Below, in pieces: positions 1-11,062 of a stretch of DNA of 64,000 bases. Each line of letters begins with the position of its first letter. The first letter of the stretch is position 1. This DNA comes from Agrypnia vestita (lineage: Eukaryota > Arthropoda > Insecta > Trichoptera > Phryganeidae). Made by a program: the position numbers and the translations under genes. The notes beneath the pieces are model-generated. The model was not told the DNA's origin and made no database searches. It was given only the letters and a program-made list of their open reading frames with translations. The DNA is taken from the NCBI GenBank assembly GCA_016648135.1, contig JADDOH010001995.1:62001-126000 (forward strand), read 5' to 3'.

Positions 1-347
1 TCATTTGTGATTTTTCTGTGTGTAGGAGTAGAGGCTCCATGCCTGTGCCTTATGTCGGTGCTTCTCACTCTGTCCATCAATGTGACTCCCGCTACCCCCC
101 TCAGAAAACTCATCTCGGCAGCCTGGGTCCTTGCTCTCACTCTCTCCGTTAGGATCTAAATTTGATGGCCATATATTAGGGTGGGTCTGTACACAGATTT
201 GAAAACAGTCAATATTGTCTTGACATTAAGCTTGGATTTTCTTAGCACCATATTATAAAGAGAACGTAGAACGCTGGCTGCAGCTCCGATTCTTCTATTT
301 ACATATTTCACTTTCCTGCCTCCCTTCGCTAGAAAATACCACCCCAA
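1..347 (-). pseudogene. LINE reverse transcriptase C-terminal fragment
   Basis: The minus strand encodes the end of a non-LTR retrotransposon RT, running off the left edge of the window. Visible stretches are VNRRIGAAASVLRSLYNMV and TVFKSVYRPTLIYGH, then in the same frame LTERVRARTQAAEMSFLRGV. These match the thumb/connection region of insect endonuclease-RT polyproteins. A TAG at about 153-155 stands where the family normally has a Trp codon, and a frameshift near position 40 precedes MEPLLLHTEKSQM. It is therefore a broken, 5'-truncated copy. Family membership is secure from the motif string; the exact clade is not. Confidence 0.8.
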
Positions 348-837
348 GGTATTTGAATTTTTCGACTTGCTTCAGCTGGGTCCCCTGTATGCTGATTGAG
401 CACTGCCCTTGGTCTCTAATTTTTATTATTATTGTTGTATATTACCTCTCAAATATCCTTTGAATCACGATATGCAATGGATAACTGGTGAAATATAGCT
501 GATAAGTTTAAATGCTTTTAGTAGGTTAAACGATCGAAGATGGCGGAGGCGGCTCACGCGAAGTTTCATTTATACTATGGCCCATATTGTCACTTTATTA
601 CCACTATTTGGGGTTCGAGTAAAACACTTAGGTACCTAAACGAATAAATTTATTTGGAAATAGTTATAACAACAGTTTTTTTTATAATAGTTATAAAAGT
701 TGTGTACAGAAGTCTCTAGGACGTTCGCGACCGAAAATTATTACTTGAATCTCGCTTATTTTGGTTAGAGATTACAGAAACTTAAGTTTGAACTCGCCTG
801 GCGTCTGGCGTCGAGCAATACATCTATCTCATTGCCA
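348..837. other. AT-rich intergenic sequence, nothing recognised
   Basis: There is no ORF, RNA gene or repeat I can support here. A short GC-richer patch near 530-560 is not recognisable. Confidence 0.5.
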
Positions 838-1512
838 GTAGCAAAAATTGCTAGGGAGTCTTCTTTATTAAATTTTGAATATAAAATAATTGTTACACTT
901 TGGTGTGTGGTGGTGGTGAAATGTCAACAGTTAAGGAGATAATCGCCAAAATTAAATTATTTCAAAACTTCTGTAAAACAGTGAAGAATCATGAAAGCAA
1001 CGAATAATAACAATTCGTATACTTTGATAAATTCAAAAATCTGATTTGTATTCGATATAAATTACTTTCATGATCTTCTGTGTGTAGTTTTATGGGATAT
1101 TCTGCCGTGTATATGTGACCTCTCTGGTCAACGTTTCGGATCACATTGCAGGGTCTCCATCATCAGGCCTGATGTGAAAGCATGTGCTGATGTGTAGGTT
1201 AAGTACTGGTACCCTACCGAAGATCGGATCCCATTGCAGAATCCGAAACGAAGGCCGGGACTTAACATATACACGGCAGAATATCCCAGAAAACTACATA
1301 CAGAAGATTCTGAATGGCCGTGAAAACCTAAGAACATTTTTTTACTTTCATGATAGTCTAACATTTATTGAAAAATAAGTCAGAAATATTGAAAAAAAAA
1401 TGTAAACTTCGATGTCACTTATTTCCTTAACTAGTTATATTTAACCCAAAATGTAAAGAATATTTTTTGTTTAAATTGAATGAGGAAGTCTCCTCCAAAG
1501 TTTTTGCTATTA
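838..1512. mobile_element. Palindromic MITE (family P1), interrupted by a hammerhead element
   Basis: Two imperfect inverted arms, about 838-1061 and 1355-1512, share AACAGTTAAGGAGATAA-like and TCAGAAATATTGAAAA-like blocks. They recur as inverted pairs at 32830-33290, 8538-8920 and 45942-46393. No coding capacity is seen, so it is a non-autonomous fold-back or MITE-like element. The centre is split by a separate 267-bp insertion (1075-1341) flanked by a 13-bp direct repeat, so the MITE is the older of the two. Confidence 0.6.
1075..1341. mobile_element. Retrozyme-like hammerhead element with 13-bp TSD
   Basis: A discrete 267-bp insertion flanked by a perfect 13-bp direct repeat, TTACTTTCATGAT (1062-1074 and 1342-1354). 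Its ends form an inverted repeat (GGGATATTCTGCCGTGTATA near 1093-1113, complement near 1270-1290). Inside are two hammerhead-like cores facing each other. On the minus strand CTGATGA is at 1166-1160 and GAAA at 1137-1134. On the plus strand a decayed CCGAAGA is at 1217-1223 and GAAA at 1245-1248. Relatives are at 32371-32545 and, truncated, at 53370-53470. Retrotransposition by a Penelope-like enzyme is inferred. Confidence 0.65.
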
Positions 1513-1519
1513 GATATTA

Positions 1520-2520
1520 GATAAAGTAACAAGCAGCTCTACACTTCTCTAAATTATTCCAGAATCTTTGGTTTCTATATGTAAACTAAAGGTTTTAGAA
1601 TGAATTTACTTGAACAATTTGAAATCAATAAACGCATAAATGATCCAAATGTAACTATATAAAGTAGTCAATAAAGAATATCTTCTCTCCACTTCTTAAT
1701 ATGTTAAAGAAACCCAAAATCAAGGCCATCATTTAAAATAATTTGTAATGTCAAAATCCAATGAATTAAATAACAACTGAATAGAAGCACTTTGAAAATA
1801 TTTCAGCTAATCACGAGGAATTTTGATAATTAAGTGTAACCTAGAATTTTATAAGCCGGGGAATCTATAATGATAAGTGCCTAGGAAAAAAGAATCTCAA
1901 TATAGGGCTTCACCGAAAACATCTAATTATCCACAGGTTAAGGGGTAACATAACCTTAAAAATAAGATGATTATACGTGGTATATCCACTGTTTGATAAT
2001 GGCCTCACAAGCCGAATCAGCTGTCACATTTAAAATAACACCGGCAGAACTTAATGATAATATTTATTAAAATTTAATTTATTTTAAATTTCATTAAAAA
2101 TAACTTTTCTGTAATTTTTTTATTCAAGACCTGCATTGGTGCATAGTTTCTAGACCACAATTCAAAGCTGTCTTGTAAACTCACCGGTGGCTAATTGCGA
2201 CCACAGAGGCTATAACCCATTTGCGTCACGCAAGATAAGTCACAATCCTGTCACTAGCCGGTACCCCAGTCCGTGTACCTGTCTCCTGGGAACCATCGCA
2301 TTGCGCCTGACTCAGCAATATTTCTCTAGCTTGGTTGGCTGAGCATCATTCGCCATTCTGCAGTTTAGCATCCGTAACGTCCTTTAATATTTATTTATTT
2401 ACATTTAGATGACCTGTGCAGCGCCTTTGTAGTGAGAATTCACCTCAAGTATACTTTGCACACAAAAATTATTTTGACAAAATTTAATTAATGTTATAGT
2501 ACATACCCACTATAAATTAC
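1520..2520. other. AT-rich intergenic sequence
   Basis: No gene seen. Positions 2100-2400 are less AT-rich but contain no ORF or known element. Confidence 0.4.
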
Positions 2521-2528
2521 TTTTTTGT

Positions 2529-2564
2529 CTACCGGTTTCGCGACGTAACTCATCTCTTCGTCAG
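2529..2564 (-). ncRNA. Hammerhead-like ribozyme motif
   Basis: Minus strand: CTGACGA at 2564-2558, a stem II of about 6 bp with one mismatch (GAGAUG/CGUCGC), and GAAA at 2539-2536. The palindrome ACCGGT (2536-2531) follows, then A, with predicted cleavage before the G at 2529. Downstream AGTGGG resembles the AGTGGT box shared by other copies. Stem I is weak here, so activity is doubtful. Confidence 0.5.
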
Positions 2565-2579
2565 AGCCACTAAACTAGC

Positions 2580-3590
2580 ATGTAAATATCACTAAACGCC
2601 ACACCATAGTATTATTTACATACTAACACCTTCACAAAATACTCTTCTCATGCGTGTTACAAGTTACAACTGAAGGCTAACATGCACTAAGTTTCTTATC
2701 AAAAAGGATTAAGAATTTCAGTAGAGTAGAGAAGGAGATAGGTGGGGTCTATTGGGGATGTTGACATGTAGGGGAAATTTATTTGATTATCAGTTAGAGG
2801 AATGGTGTTTTTTATGGCTTTACAAATATTTTTTTTTCCATATTATTAAGTTTCAACCCCTCATTATTATTAGTATTTACTTCCTCTATTATGATATGTA
2901 CCATTGTCGTCGCTATCTGATGCTAAGGTGAACTAACTCGCCCACCCCATGGTTGTAGGGTTAAGGAGATTTAAAAAATATTTTTTCCATCTCTCAAACA
3001 CATCTTTTTCGTCCCTAGTGAAGTTTCTAACTATTTGCCAAAATAGCTTTCCTGCTGCATAATTTTTCCATGCTTGCTGTTTATCCATCTTCACCACTTC
3101 CCTGTTCTCCGATTTTTTCTCGAGGTACTTCTTTCGGTTTCCTTCCTCTTGAATACCAATCCATACGCGGTAAGCTTATTTCTTCTCTTGGACAGCTTTC
3201 TATACAGTTTCAGTTCACTAATTTTCATTTCAATAACCAATCATTCATCGGCTTTTGAATTGTGCATCTTTACCTATCAAAATATATTACTGGAACACTA
3301 ATTTTGCTGATTACCGAAATTTTCCTGATTATTGTATTTTTCTGAATACTAATGTAATGGTTCCGTATTCAAAATATTTCAAAATAATAGAACTTTGATA
3401 GCCACATTGAATGTCGAATGAATGAATGTGTTTTTTGTTTTGAAAAAGAATATCTGACAATTACGTCGTTTTTGCAATCATAACATAAAATCCTAATACA
3501 CACCTAAGATCGTAATTCAATAAACAGTTCTAATTTTCAATTCAATAACCAATCATACGTCAGCTTTTAAATTGAGCAACTTTATGATTG
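2580..3590. other. AT-rich intergenic sequence
   Basis: Only random-looking short ORFs are present. A short imperfect direct repeat (CAATAACCAATCAT) occurs at about 3231 and 3543. Confidence 0.4.
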
Positions 3591-3925
3591 GTACTAACTA
3601 ACTAACTTACCATCATGCCGTTTCCCCGTGGGGGTAGGCAGAGAGGATAGAGCGCCATACTCTTCTGTCCTGACATACAACTTTCGCTTCATCTACATTC
3701 ATACATCTTCGCCTGCAAGCTCGACGGTTGTTGAGGCTTCTAACAGGACCATCTTTCAGTGTCTGGTTAATCTGGTCATGCCACGTCTTCCGTGGTCGCC
3801 CTCTCTTTCTGGCGCCGTCAACATTTGCGTTATATATATTTCTTACCATTCTTTCCTCATTCATTCGCTCAACATGCCCAAACCACCTGATTGGTACTCG
3901 ATTCAAAATGGTCGACAATACATTA
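3591..3925 (-). pseudogene. LINE 3' tail (RT C-terminus)
   Basis: The minus-strand ORF contains RVPIRWFGHVERMNEERM, GRPRKTWHDQI, RRRCMN and WRSILSAYP, the hallmark C-terminal tail of a widespread insect endonuclease-RT family. The element's 3' end is the TTAGTTAG microsatellite at about 3591-3603. The frame is open for 101 codons, so this is one of the better preserved tails. The same tail recurs at 13510, 36775, 40000 and 44160. Confidence 0.85.
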
Positions 3926-3929
3926 TTTA

Positions 3930-4690
3930 TATTACTGGAACACTGATTTCAAGTGAATATATTTTTGACAGTTTAATGGATGCGCACGCATTTCGTAGTC
4001 TCGCATTCCCGCTACATGCTGCTCCCCGCCACACGCGCTTCCGCTACAATGCGCACGACGCGCTTGCGCAACTTCCGTTGCAATAAAAATATTGCCCTAT
4101 TGACACGCCTATTGAATATAACTTCAAAAATGCGTGTTATTTTTATACCCAACATAATATATCGTGTTTATTGTACGCCCGCTGGCCCGCCCTACGTAAG
4201 CCAGCCCTAAGCCAGCAAGCGGCATCTCCAATTCACAATTCTCGGATCGCGACTAAAGTGTCCGCGGCGAGAGCCACTCCCGATTTTTTACGTTCAACTG
4301 GGCTGGTGCTAGCGCGGAATGTATTCTGGGAATGCTGTCTTGTCTTTTGTTTATGTATTCAGAGCGGAGGTGGGGTTGGAGTGTTTTATTAGGAATTTAT
4401 GTATAATTTAGAGACAAAAAATATTACTTTGATCTGTACTGAGACGGTATTAGGTTCTGTTGGCCTTTTACACAATTTTACAGAATAGCAAAAATAAAGT
4501 TTAAAAATCGATTGCGATGGATATTAATAAAGATAAATGTAAGTACTTTTTGTCAAAAGGAGAAAAATTCGCAACCGAGTTATTCCCCAACATTCCCAGT
4601 GCCTACTGTTTTTTTTTTCTTAATTGTATTGATTGGAACATTTAATAAAAAACTTTTAAAATAACTGAAAAAAAAATCTTCTTCATTAAG
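3930..4690. other. Intergenic sequence with a GC-rich patch
   Basis: Positions 3980-4330 are CpG-rich compared with their surroundings, without convincing coding potential. The remainder is AT-rich with no recognised element. Confidence 0.4.
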
Positions 4691-4692
4691 AG

Positions 4693-4890
4693 CAAAATGA
4701 TTTTGTGGTGACATTATTAATTAATTATTGAATGTGTTGGCATTATGAATAAAACACTTAAACTTAGTTTTTTTCACTATTAAATTTGTATTTTTATTTT
4801 TTATAAATATAATCAATAAAAATATACTTTGATTCACCACTTATTTAAAAGACATAAATAATATGGTGGTGAAAATAAAGTACCGTATTT
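4693..4890. mobile_element. Relic of the hammerhead element family
   Basis: The family tail TTTGTGGTGACATTATTA (about 4703-4720, also at 10904 and inverted near 25352) is followed by an inverted pair: ACTTTGATTCACCACT and ATGGTGGTGAAAATAAAGTA around 4827-4884. These are the outer boxes of the hammerhead inverted-repeat elements with the ribozyme core deleted. Confidence 0.45.
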
Positions 4891-4899
4891 TAGGAATTA

Positions 4900-5340
4900 T
4901 ATTTAAAATTATTCTGTTTAAAAAACTACGCCTTGTTTACTAGGGTATTTTATTACGCAAGTAAAAATATTTTAATTGCATTGTAAATGTGTCTTAGACG
5001 TATGCGAGAAAGGATATAATTCCGCTGTGAACTTTTCGCCTATCCTAAATGACAAGTTTAGTTCATCTATGTAGATTCTCTGTGCATAGTACCGATACCA
5101 TAGAAGAGAAGCGCAAGAGGAGATAAATTCATACGATTCTGCTGCTTTTATTATTTTTCGTATGATCAATAAAGACAACGTGCTTCCACTACATAGTATA
5201 CCTTTACTATAATTGGATGTATTAATATACTCGTATAGTATATGAATAAATATACTATGTTCTTTACCTTTAACTATTCACATATATAAATACATTACGC
5301 AATCTCCGTGTGTAAGTACAAACATTTAGAGATACGTATG
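4900..5340. other. AT-rich intergenic sequence
   Basis: Positions 4990-5160 are less AT-rich (jagged 5' half, GAAGAGAAGCGCAAGAGG) but I recognise no gene or element. Confidence 0.35.
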
Positions 5341-5479
5341 TAAGAGGGTTGATCAAAAAATACGCGGAAATTTTGAATTTCGCGAACTGCATAATTCAAA
5401 TTTAATCACTTTTTTTTATCCCTGACGTATGTGAATATTAGAAGCCATATCAAATTGCTTACTATATTATTGAAAAGTG

Positions 5480-5720
5480 TACTCGGAGATTTTTTACTAA
5501 TGATAAAAATGGAACAAAGATATACTTTTTTATTAAATAGATAAATACATTTTTTTTTCAGTAAGGATAGTCACAGTTATTTGCAATGATATTTCTCTTC
5601 TACATGAGTAATACAACTCGTGAGTAGAAGAGGAGTATCATTTTAAATATGTTAAACAGTAAGTAGTATATAAGAAGAAAAAAGTAAGTAATATGCGATA
5701 ATCATAATGCAATTATATGA
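5480..5720 (+). repeat. Dispersed repeat, second copy at 57125-57370
   Basis: Both copies share AATAGATAAATA, TTTGCAATG, TATTTCTCTTCTAC, ACTCGTGAGTAG and GATAATCATAAT in the same order and orientation. Each contains a hairpin, CTCTTCTAC...GTAGAAGAG in this copy. No coding content. Confidence 0.6.
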
Positions 5721-6584
5721 GACAACAGTAAAATCAAAATTAATTGCCAAAAACAACACTGTTATAATGTCTCTGGTTCTGTATTCGCTAGACAGTCCTA
5801 TGCGACTTTTTCCGTTCCTCCGATCTGCAAAAAATTTAAAAAGACCAATCAATGAAGACATATCGAATAATGCCTGTATCTACTTATGTACGCGTATTGA
5901 AAGTTATATTCTTCGGCGTAAATAGAATAAAACATGTGCTGTGATGTATGTATACCTTGCATTGGAACATAGTTGGATAGACCTTGCGCCTGCTAAGTTC
6001 GCAGTCTGTGTCTCTTACAAGTGAACTTAGCTAGTATATGAATACACCCAATTTACTCTCTTTGACGGCTTAATTCATGGTGTGATAATGTAAGTTGCAT
6101 AAGTCATAAGCATTTTGTTGCATACTAAAATCTAAATGCGCCTAAAGAAGTATAACTCTTAAAAACGCTTTCAAAAGTGCACAATATCTGATGGGGACTA
6201 TTTGAAGGGGATATAATTAATATTGATGAAAAAATAAATTTTATTTATTTTTTCATATACGCCACCCTTTAAAGACTTTAAAACAAGTTTCTTATATAAA
6301 TATTTTTGTCTCTGTAAGACTTCTGTAATTTTTCTTAATTCATAATTATCTCTCTGTAGACAAAATCAGACAGTGTGTTCTCAAAAAATGCCTGTATATA
6401 AGAATATTTAAAAAAAACGAGCGAGCCTTACAGTGGTCGCATATGATGTGTAACATTTGAAATCTTACAATTAAAAATATCAATCGAGTAGCAACAGAAA
6501 TTAACATTAAAATTTTAAAAAAATAACAGCTATATATTTATTAATTAGTAAATACAAGTAAAGAAAATGTATGTGCATTTCTTT

Positions 6585-6800
6585 ATTATTGAATTTTGCA
6601 GCACAGTGAGCTGTCATTGAATTTTGGCAATGCCGATAAAACAGTATATTATTAGGTATATTGAAGAATTTGGTCATTAAAAAAATATTCAATTTTGCCC
6701 TACTGTAAGCTATCGGTAAATAATTTTGACCGTGTCGATAAAAAAGTGTACCTACTACGATATTAACGAATTTTGTGGACCTTAACAAGCATGCATGGTC
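6585..6800. repeat. Two-unit tandem repeat, about 117 bp
   Basis: Units share TTCAATTTTG, TGTAAGCTATCG/TGAGCTGTCATTG and GCCGATAAAACAGT/GTCGATAAAAAAGT. The minus-strand ORF across it is internally repetitive for this reason only. Confidence 0.45.
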
Positions 6801-7166
6801 AAATGAAAATGATATATATCAAAAATAAAGATTTTTGAGAAAAACGAAAACTTAGCGTATTTTTTGATCATACCTCCTAAACGTTTATATGTATAATATA
6901 CGTAAACGTAAACTTATGTAGAGAGGTGCTATTCGATTACCGCCCACTGTCGTTCCGGACCATGAGATATTTTAAGATTTAGTGTTGGAAGTTCTTCAAT
7001 GGATTAACCTATTCATGAACGTTCACCGGATTCGTGATAAAACTTTATTACTACATTATATATACGCCATTGTTTTGAAAGAAGAATAACTCAAATAAAT
7101 CTATTTTTTCTTGTGTGTATTTGTAAATAATTATCACTTTGTATAAACCTGTATTTATTGAATTAT

Positions 7167-7200
7167 CAACGTGTTTCGGGGCCAGAGGTCCCTTCATCGG
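7167..7200 (-). ncRNA. Hammerhead-like ribozyme downstream of a Penelope-type endonuclease
   Basis: Minus strand: CCGATGA (7200-7194, one change from CUGANGA), unpaired A, stem II GGGACC/GGCCCC (one mismatch), GAAA (7177-7174), CACG, then UU and GAU. A 4-bp stem I is possible (CUAU/GAUA). It lies about 22 nt after the stop of the endonuclease fragment at 7222-7345. The C replacing U4 of the core probably inactivates it. Confidence 0.55.
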
Positions 7201-7221
7201 GATATTTTAAATTTTTTTTTA

Positions 7222-7345
7222 GTACTGTAAAATAATTATTCGAAGTATGTAAATAGAAGGGAATTGAATAAATAATTTTGAATAAATGTTAAAACAATTT
7301 AAAAGGTAACGATTTGCAAAAAGGATTTGGTTATTTATAATCTTT
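7222..7345 (-). pseudogene. Penelope-like element endonuclease C-terminal relic
   Basis: The minus strand reads NQILFANRYLLNCF, matching NQVLFANSYLLNLF of the longer copy at 63439-64000. Only the extreme C-terminus survives. The frame then runs through unrelated AT-rich codons to a stop near 7222, immediately before the hammerhead-like motif. Confidence 0.6.
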
Positions 7346-7349
7346 GATT

Positions 7350-8030
7350 GGCTATATTATTAAAATATATATAAACCTACTTTTGTTTTGTCGCGTTTTA
7401 CAATGGAAAATTTTTAAAATATTTTTTATTTAAAGACCAATATTTTACAATATTCTACATTTTTTTCTGGATATTGCGTCTGACATGTTGGCCCCAAAAC
7501 ACGTTCCTGAGTGACAGTGTAACAGTTGTTGCTTATTGTATGGACTGAAATTAAAATAAATAAACGCATTTATACGTGCACGTGCATACATAAACATGAA
7601 TACGCACCAAAACGTATCATTTCACATCCATGTACCTATATTTGCATACATATGCAATAAAACTTTTATATTATAATTGTTAATTTTTAATATATTCCTA
7701 TTTATTTTTTTTTTATTTAATTTTTTAACAGACCGACAACAGGTCATTAATGACTCTAATGGATAGTGCTAGGGTGAGTATGTATGATAATGTTGTAACC
7801 TAACATTATTAATATAATCTAGAACACGTGCAATATAAAATATAAAATCAAAATAAAATTGAACACATACGTAATACAAGTTAACATAATGTGCAAATGA
7901 CATGATCAATATATTAATTATATATATATATATATGTCTATTATCACAGGAAAATAAAATAAGATATGTATAACAATATCTTGCATCCTCTCTACAACTC
8001 AGTGATAAAGAAATCTGAGCATAGTATCGA
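7350..8030. other. AT-rich intergenic sequence
   Basis: No gene. TTGGCCCCAAAACACGTT at about 7489-7506 resembles a further decayed hammerhead-family half-site. Confidence 0.35.
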
Positions 8031-8034
8031 GACA

Positions 8035-8480
8035 AAGATGGCAGTGTTCAAAACGGTATACCGCCAGAAGCTTACGTACGGTACTAAACGAACGAACACG
8101 CTCTAGAGTCCAAGCGGCCAAAATGAAGTACTTGAGAGGAGTGGCAGGGGTTACGAAATGGAATCGAATAAGAAACTCGACGATCCGAGACGATCTAAAC
8201 ATTGAACCACTGCTACTCTTCATAAAAAAATCGCAACAGACTAAGAATATCCGATGACCGAATTCCTATTGAGTGCGGTTACTGAGGTTAGACGTTAAGT
8301 CGGCCGCCCCAGACATTGGACGAGGCAACTCCAGAAACTGTGTGAGGAAAGGATGGGAATACAATGGACGGAGGCCGCACAATCAGCGCAAGACAGGGAG
8401 GAATGGAGGCGCCTGGTCGATGCAATGGGTCCCCGACCCAAATAGGACAAGGGGAAGAAGACGAGATGAGATGTATAACA
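8035..8480 (+). pseudogene. LINE RT C-terminal fragment with frameshifts
   Basis: The plus strand encodes MAVFKTVYRQKLTYGTKRT then, after a frameshift, RVQAAKMKYLRGVAGVTKW and IRNSTIRDDLNIEPLLLFI, and later WTEAAQSAQDREEWRRLVD and DPNRTRGRRR. This is the same family as the 1-347 fragment, extending to the AQDR...WR tail, here with several frameshifts and an internal gap. The tail recurs in shorter form at 17300-17450. Confidence 0.75.
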
Positions 8481-8537
8481 ATGCTGCTTACTCTACGTCA
8501 GTTGGCGCTGTTTTAACAGTTTTAACTCGCGGCCGAA

Positions 8538-8920
8538 ATACACAGGGTTATTTGGAAAACATTAATTATACCTTGATTATGAGTCGAAAATGTTGTAGCA
8601 ATCATGATCTAATATCAATAGTTATGGAGATATGCGACATCAAAGTTTTCATCTTTATTTCAATATTTCTGACTTATTTTTTATAAAACGTTGACTATCA
8701 TTACAGTAACTTATATCGAATATGAAAAGTAATCAATATAAGTTACTGTAATGGTAGTTCAACGTTTTAATAAGTCAGAAATATTGAAATAAAAATGCAA
8801 ACTTTGCATAACTCCATAACTATTGATATTAGGTCATGGCTGCTTAAACATTTTCGACTCATAATCAAGGTAGGAATACAGTCCTGCGAGGTTATTAATA
8901 TTTTCCAAATAACTCTGTAT
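8538..8920. mobile_element. Palindromic MITE (family P1), full copy
   Basis: The ends ATACACAGGGTTATTTGG and CCAAATAACTCTGTAT are inverted. The arms, about 170 bp each, are near-perfect complements around a centre at 8720-8740, carrying TTCGACTCATAATCAAGG and CATTACAGTAACTTATAT. There is no ORF of interest. The whole 383 bp could fold into one long hairpin. Confidence 0.75.
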
Positions 8921-10204
8921 AGATAGTAAAAGTAAGGCATTTTTGGCCGGTAAATTATTTACAAAAAATATTGAAAAATGAGAAAATTGTTGTTCATTGT
9001 AAATAAAAACATTATATTTTCCAAACGCCATTTCGGCGGTGAAAATAGAATCGAGAGGGAAAATGCCGGCCGAATTCCCACTTTTGAGTATTCTCTTAAT
9101 TATTTGTTTCTGCGTTAATATGAACGTTATTCGTTAATTGGATGGCGCACTCTTTGTGGACTTTCTCAGAAGACACAATTAATTTATTGTCCGTCTTATC
9201 CGCGCGTTAAATTGCTGCCAGTCGAGGGGAATCGGTCGTCTTCTGGGTGACAAAACAAAAACGAAAGCTCGGCCTTTGATGTCGAATAACTCATTAGGTC
9301 GAATGTCTTTGTCTGACGTATTTACGTAAAAGATGTTAGCCGCAATTTAAAACATCACACGCGCTGTCACAACTTTAAATTGGTCCGTTTGCTCAAGACC
9401 CGAGGCCATTTGTCACATAATATTGTAGTAGCATTTGCAAGGGAAATGAAACTGTGAAGGAAAAGAAATTCAAAATAGAGTCATACTTATGCAGAAAAGC
9501 GCCAGGCCACAATTTTGGTAAAAATGAGATGTTAGTGTCATCGGGCGGATTAAGATCAATTCTAAGTTCTACTAAAAAAAAACAAGTCATACAAAAATTC
9601 ACAGTAATCGCCTTCCGAAATATTTATTAATCGCGAAAAAACATTTTAAAATCTAAAGAAAGCGCCCACGCCACGTAAAACACTTTTAAAATAACTATTC
9701 CTCAAAACATATTCACCAGAAAACAGCTAGAAAACAGTTATTTAGCTATATATTTAGTATTATTATATGGTTTAAAAAATACATATTCACATGGTGATAA
9801 TAAAGTAAAAAAAAAACACCAATATTTCTCAATCTTTGCCTGTTTCAACACAGAGCTCTCTAGTAAGACAGGCATAGTAAAATCAAAACTTACCAATGTA
9901 TATAAGTAAAGAAATGAAATAAATGAAAAAAATAAAAATCTACACTTAAATCCACTTTAAAGTTATTAGAAATTGGCATTTATATATTATTTATAATTTT
10001 TGGAAGTAAAGAACGTACGAGGTTTTATGTAGATTTGATTATTCCATTTTTAGACAGTTTGAGTTTTATCTCAGTTTTTTTCAGTTTGAGTTTTTTGTGG
10101 CTGGCTGCTTTCTGCATAACATAAAAATTAGTCATATAGTAAAGCAGCAAGCAACAAATAATACAAAATGTCCTAGTCTTGATATACGAAATAAAAAACC
10201 CATT
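8921..10204. other. Intergenic sequence with a candidate regulatory island
   Basis: Positions 9020-9400 are clearly less AT-rich than their surroundings, have no ORF, and hold homeodomain-type TAATTG/TTAATT cores and balanced composition. That is consistent with a constrained non-coding element of the neighbouring gene (inference). Positions 9400-10204 are AT-rich with nothing recognised. Confidence 0.35.
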
Positions 10205-10560
10205 CTTCTTATGGTGCCATCTCGTATCGGATGTCTGCGATCATTCTGGTGATTACAAATTTATTTTCCGCCGCTCGGAACAACTCCGTCGAGTTATACC
10301 AGTCCCTCAAGTTACGCCGCCATGAAATGCGGCGTCTTCCTACGCTTCTTTTACCACTTTTTTCTCCCTGGATGGTGGGTTGGTTTAGAATTTATTTTGG
10401 TACTCTCATAATATGTCCAAGGTACTCGAGCTTTCTTCACTTGATAGTCCGCAACACTTCTCGGTCTTTTTCCATACGCTGGATGTCTTCAATATTTGTC
10501 ACTTTATCCGCCCAGGAAACTTTTAATATGCTTCTATAGAGCCACATATCGAAAGCCTAG
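10205..10560 (-). pseudogene. LINE 3' tail, second family
   Basis: The minus strand reads MWLYRSILKVSWADKVTN, RKLEYLGHIMR, GRRRISW and STELFRAAENKF then MIADIR, a standard C-terminal tail of another insect endonuclease-RT family. Stops and small indels interrupt it. The related fragment MWIHRKILKVSWTDKVTN lies at 44340-44560. Confidence 0.75.
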
Positions 10561-10974
10561 ACTTTGCGGATTAGTTCTTGGTTTATTGTCCGTGCCTACA
10601 TAGGAGAATGGCAAAAATATAACACCGAACAATACGCATTCTAAGTTGCAGGCTTAGGTCACGGTTAGAAAATAAAATCTCATTCTGAGAAACGAACTTC
10701 TTGCCATCTCTGTTCGAGCTTTTACTTCTTGAGATGGATATTATATATATAAAAATATGAAATACAATTTTGATGATCACACTTATCCTATGAGATGTAG
10801 AGATTTTAGGCTTCAACACATAAAACTGGCAGGAACGCAAAATAGTTGATACTATAAACTGTTCGAAGAATATTTTTTCTTCTTCTGTATGAAGGCTTGA
10901 ACTTTGTGGTGACATTATTATTAAAATAAAACACAAATTACTTTGTTTTCACCACTATATTAGATTAAAAAATC

Positions 10975-11007
10975 TACATGTTTCGAGAACAATGTTCTCT
11001 TCATCAG
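10975..11007 (-). ncRNA. Hammerhead-like ribozyme (left arm)
   Basis: Exact complement of the copy at 11030-11062: CTGATGA at 11007-11001, stem II GAGAAC/GUUCUC, GAAA at 10984-10981, palindrome ACATGT, then A with predicted cleavage before the G at 10974. The two ribozymes face each other at their 5' sides. Confidence 0.65.
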
Positions 11008-11029
11008 GATTATATGATGTCTAATAATC

Positions 11030-11062
11030 CTGATGAAGAGAACATTGTTCTCGAAACATGTA
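11030..11062 (+). ncRNA. Hammerhead-like ribozyme (right arm), best-preserved copy
   Basis: CTGATGA (11030-11036), one unpaired A, perfect 6-bp stem II GAGAAC/GUUCUC with AUU loop (11038-11052), GAAA (11053-11056), self-complementary ACATGT (11056-11061), then A17. Predicted cleavage follows 11062. Stem I pairs CUAAUAAU (upstream, read backwards) with GAUUUUUU downstream: six pairs with one internal U-U mismatch. The one deviation from the textbook core is the extra nucleotide between A9 and stem II, which all family members share. Confidence 0.7.

Larger units (their letters stand above)
5343..6878. mobile_element. Possible mariner/Tc1-type element defined by TIRs
   Basis: GGGTTGATCAAAAAATACGC at 5346-5365 faces GCGTATTTTTTGATCATACC at 6855-6874, an almost perfect inverted pair 1.5 kb apart. 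The interior shows no transposase. It holds one copy of a dispersed repeat (5480-5720) and a two-unit tandem repeat (about 6585-6800, unit about 117 bp). It could be a gutted DNA transposon or two unrelated solo ends. Confidence 0.4.

Noticed and set aside
7480..7530. Further hammerhead copy at TTGGCCCCAAAACACG
   Set aside because: Only a half-site resembles the family; there is no CUGANGA or GAAA at proper spacing.
8273..8686. 137-codon plus-strand ORF
   Set aside because: It is stitched from a frameshifted LINE tail and the left arm of a palindromic MITE.
10583..10936. 117-codon minus-strand ORF
   Set aside because: It lies opposite the plus-strand LINE fragment and the tail of a hammerhead element; no domain.
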